5,622 nt of DNA from Deltaproteobacteria bacterium (GTDB lineage: Bacteria; Desulfobacterota; Desulfobacteria; Desulfobacterales; JAUVVS01): contig JAUVVS010000162.1 of NCBI GenBank assembly GCA_030604545.1, positions 1 through 5,622 of the forward strand, written 5' to 3'. Position 1 is the first letter of the stretch; each line of letters begins with the position of its first letter. The notes under the pieces were generated by a model. The model saw only the letters and a list, made by a program, of their open reading frames with translations, was not told where the DNA came from and made no database searches. Positions 5,087-5,622 of the stretch are shown piece by piece. The translations under genes and the position numbers were made by a program.

Positions 5087-5622
5087 ACACATTCCAAGAA
5101 TAAAGTCTGTCTGTCGTTTGATATAATCTTCAATACTGTAATGGCGTGCCAGAAACCATCGCCTGAAAGTCCACATATGACCTAAAACAGAAATATTGTG
5201 AGCTATAAGTTCAATGGATTGTTCATCCAAATTCGGCATTTCCTCGGAAGCCACGAGACGAGCAAGAACTTCCACAAATAGACCGGTAATACGAAGCTCG
5301 TTTTCTAGAACTTTTTTCTGCCATTGAGGCGGCAAAGATTGGGTTTCTTGGTAAATAAGCAGAATAAAATCACTCATGCGATGGCAGACCATAAAATACT
5401 CTCGGATTACTTCCGCCAATGCATTTCGACCTTCCTTTGCTCTTGCCATGGCATCTGCTACGCCTTTCTCAACCTGATGGTGTATTGAGTCGCAAACCAG
5501 ATACAGAATATCTTCTTTTGAAGCTATATATTCATACAGTGAGCCAATGGAAAAGCCTGCGGCGCCGGCAATCTGCCTTGTTGTTGTTTTATGAAAACCC
5601 CTATCAATAAAAAGCTTCACAG
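5081..5622 (-). CDS. TetR/AcrR-family transcriptional regulator, 5' end cut by window edge
   Basis: DNA-binding one-component regulator: an N-terminal helix-turn-helix binds an operator and a C-terminal all-helical domain binds a small effector and dimerises. About 180 residues are visible, and the frame stays open to the window edge. The first visible residues (KLFIDRGFHKTTTRQIA) correspond to the end of helix 1 and the start of helix 2 in TetR proteins, so roughly 15-20 N-terminal residues lie outside. The GTG at 5620-5618 is therefore probably an internal valine, not the start. The helix-turn-helix is intact (about TTRQIAGAAGFSIGSLYEYI, then SKEDI). The C-terminal part includes FILLIYQETQSLPPQW. 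The protein ends GMCA with TAA at 5083-5081. It lies upstream of icmF on the same strand. In this setting an acyl-CoA-responsive repressor is plausible, but the ligand cannot be read from the sequence. Confidence 0.92.
   Translation of the reverse strand, partial: VKLFIDRGFHKTTTRQIAGAAGFSIGSLYEYIASKEDILYLVCDSIHHQVEKGVADAMARAKEGRNALAEVIREYFMVCHRMSDFILLIYQETQSLPPQWQKKVLENELRITGLFVEVLARLVASEEMPNLDEQSIELIAHNISVLGHMWTFRRWFLARHYSIEDYIKRQTDFILGMCA

Noticed and set aside
5618..5620. GTG as the tetR start codon
   Set aside because: Starting here would remove helix 1 of the TetR DNA-binding domain, and the frame is open to the window edge, so the gene most likely begins outside.

Overview
The window holds three protein genes, all on the minus strand: a TetR-family regulator (5' end cut off by the right window edge), a fused isobutyryl-CoA mutase (icmF, complete) and an acetyl-CoA acetyltransferase/thiolase (lacking only its last residue or few and the stop codon at the left edge). 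Transcription runs right to left: tetR, icmF, thiolase. I see no RNA gene, CRISPR array, transposase gene or plus-strand gene.

The organism is probably an anaerobic acyl-CoA-oxidising bacterium, and Desulfobacterota (Desulfobacterales-like) fits best. That is inference from the moderate GC content, the protein style, the combination of IcmF with thiolase, and intergenic gaps full of short structured repeats. No taxonomic marker is present. The likely chemistry is isobutyryl-CoA to n-butyryl-CoA by IcmF, followed by beta-oxidation by enzymes encoded outside the window, and thiolysis of acetoacetyl-CoA to two acetyl-CoA by the thiolase. The reverse direction cannot be excluded. The TetR protein may sense an acyl-CoA or related metabolite and control the module.

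Region by region on the minus strand: 5622-5081 tetR; 5080-4773 a 308-bp gap almost filled by two structured repeat elements; 4772-1494 icmF; 1493-1175 a 319-bp gap with a 165-bp inverted-repeat element and decayed short repeats; 1174-1 thiolase.

The coding content is well understood. The less ordinary content lies in the gaps. One element (1237-1401) has terminal inverted repeats and perfect 9-bp flanking direct repeats. A second (about 4916-5078) lies between 8-bp direct repeats, one of which includes the tetR stop codon. A third (4785-4889) shares a 39-nt module with the first (36/39 identical, opposite orientation) and a GC-rich core with the second. They look like non-autonomous, MITE- or REP-like insertions. 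Removing the second and third on paper would leave tetR and icmF about 32 bp apart, which suggests an ancestral operon later split by insertions.
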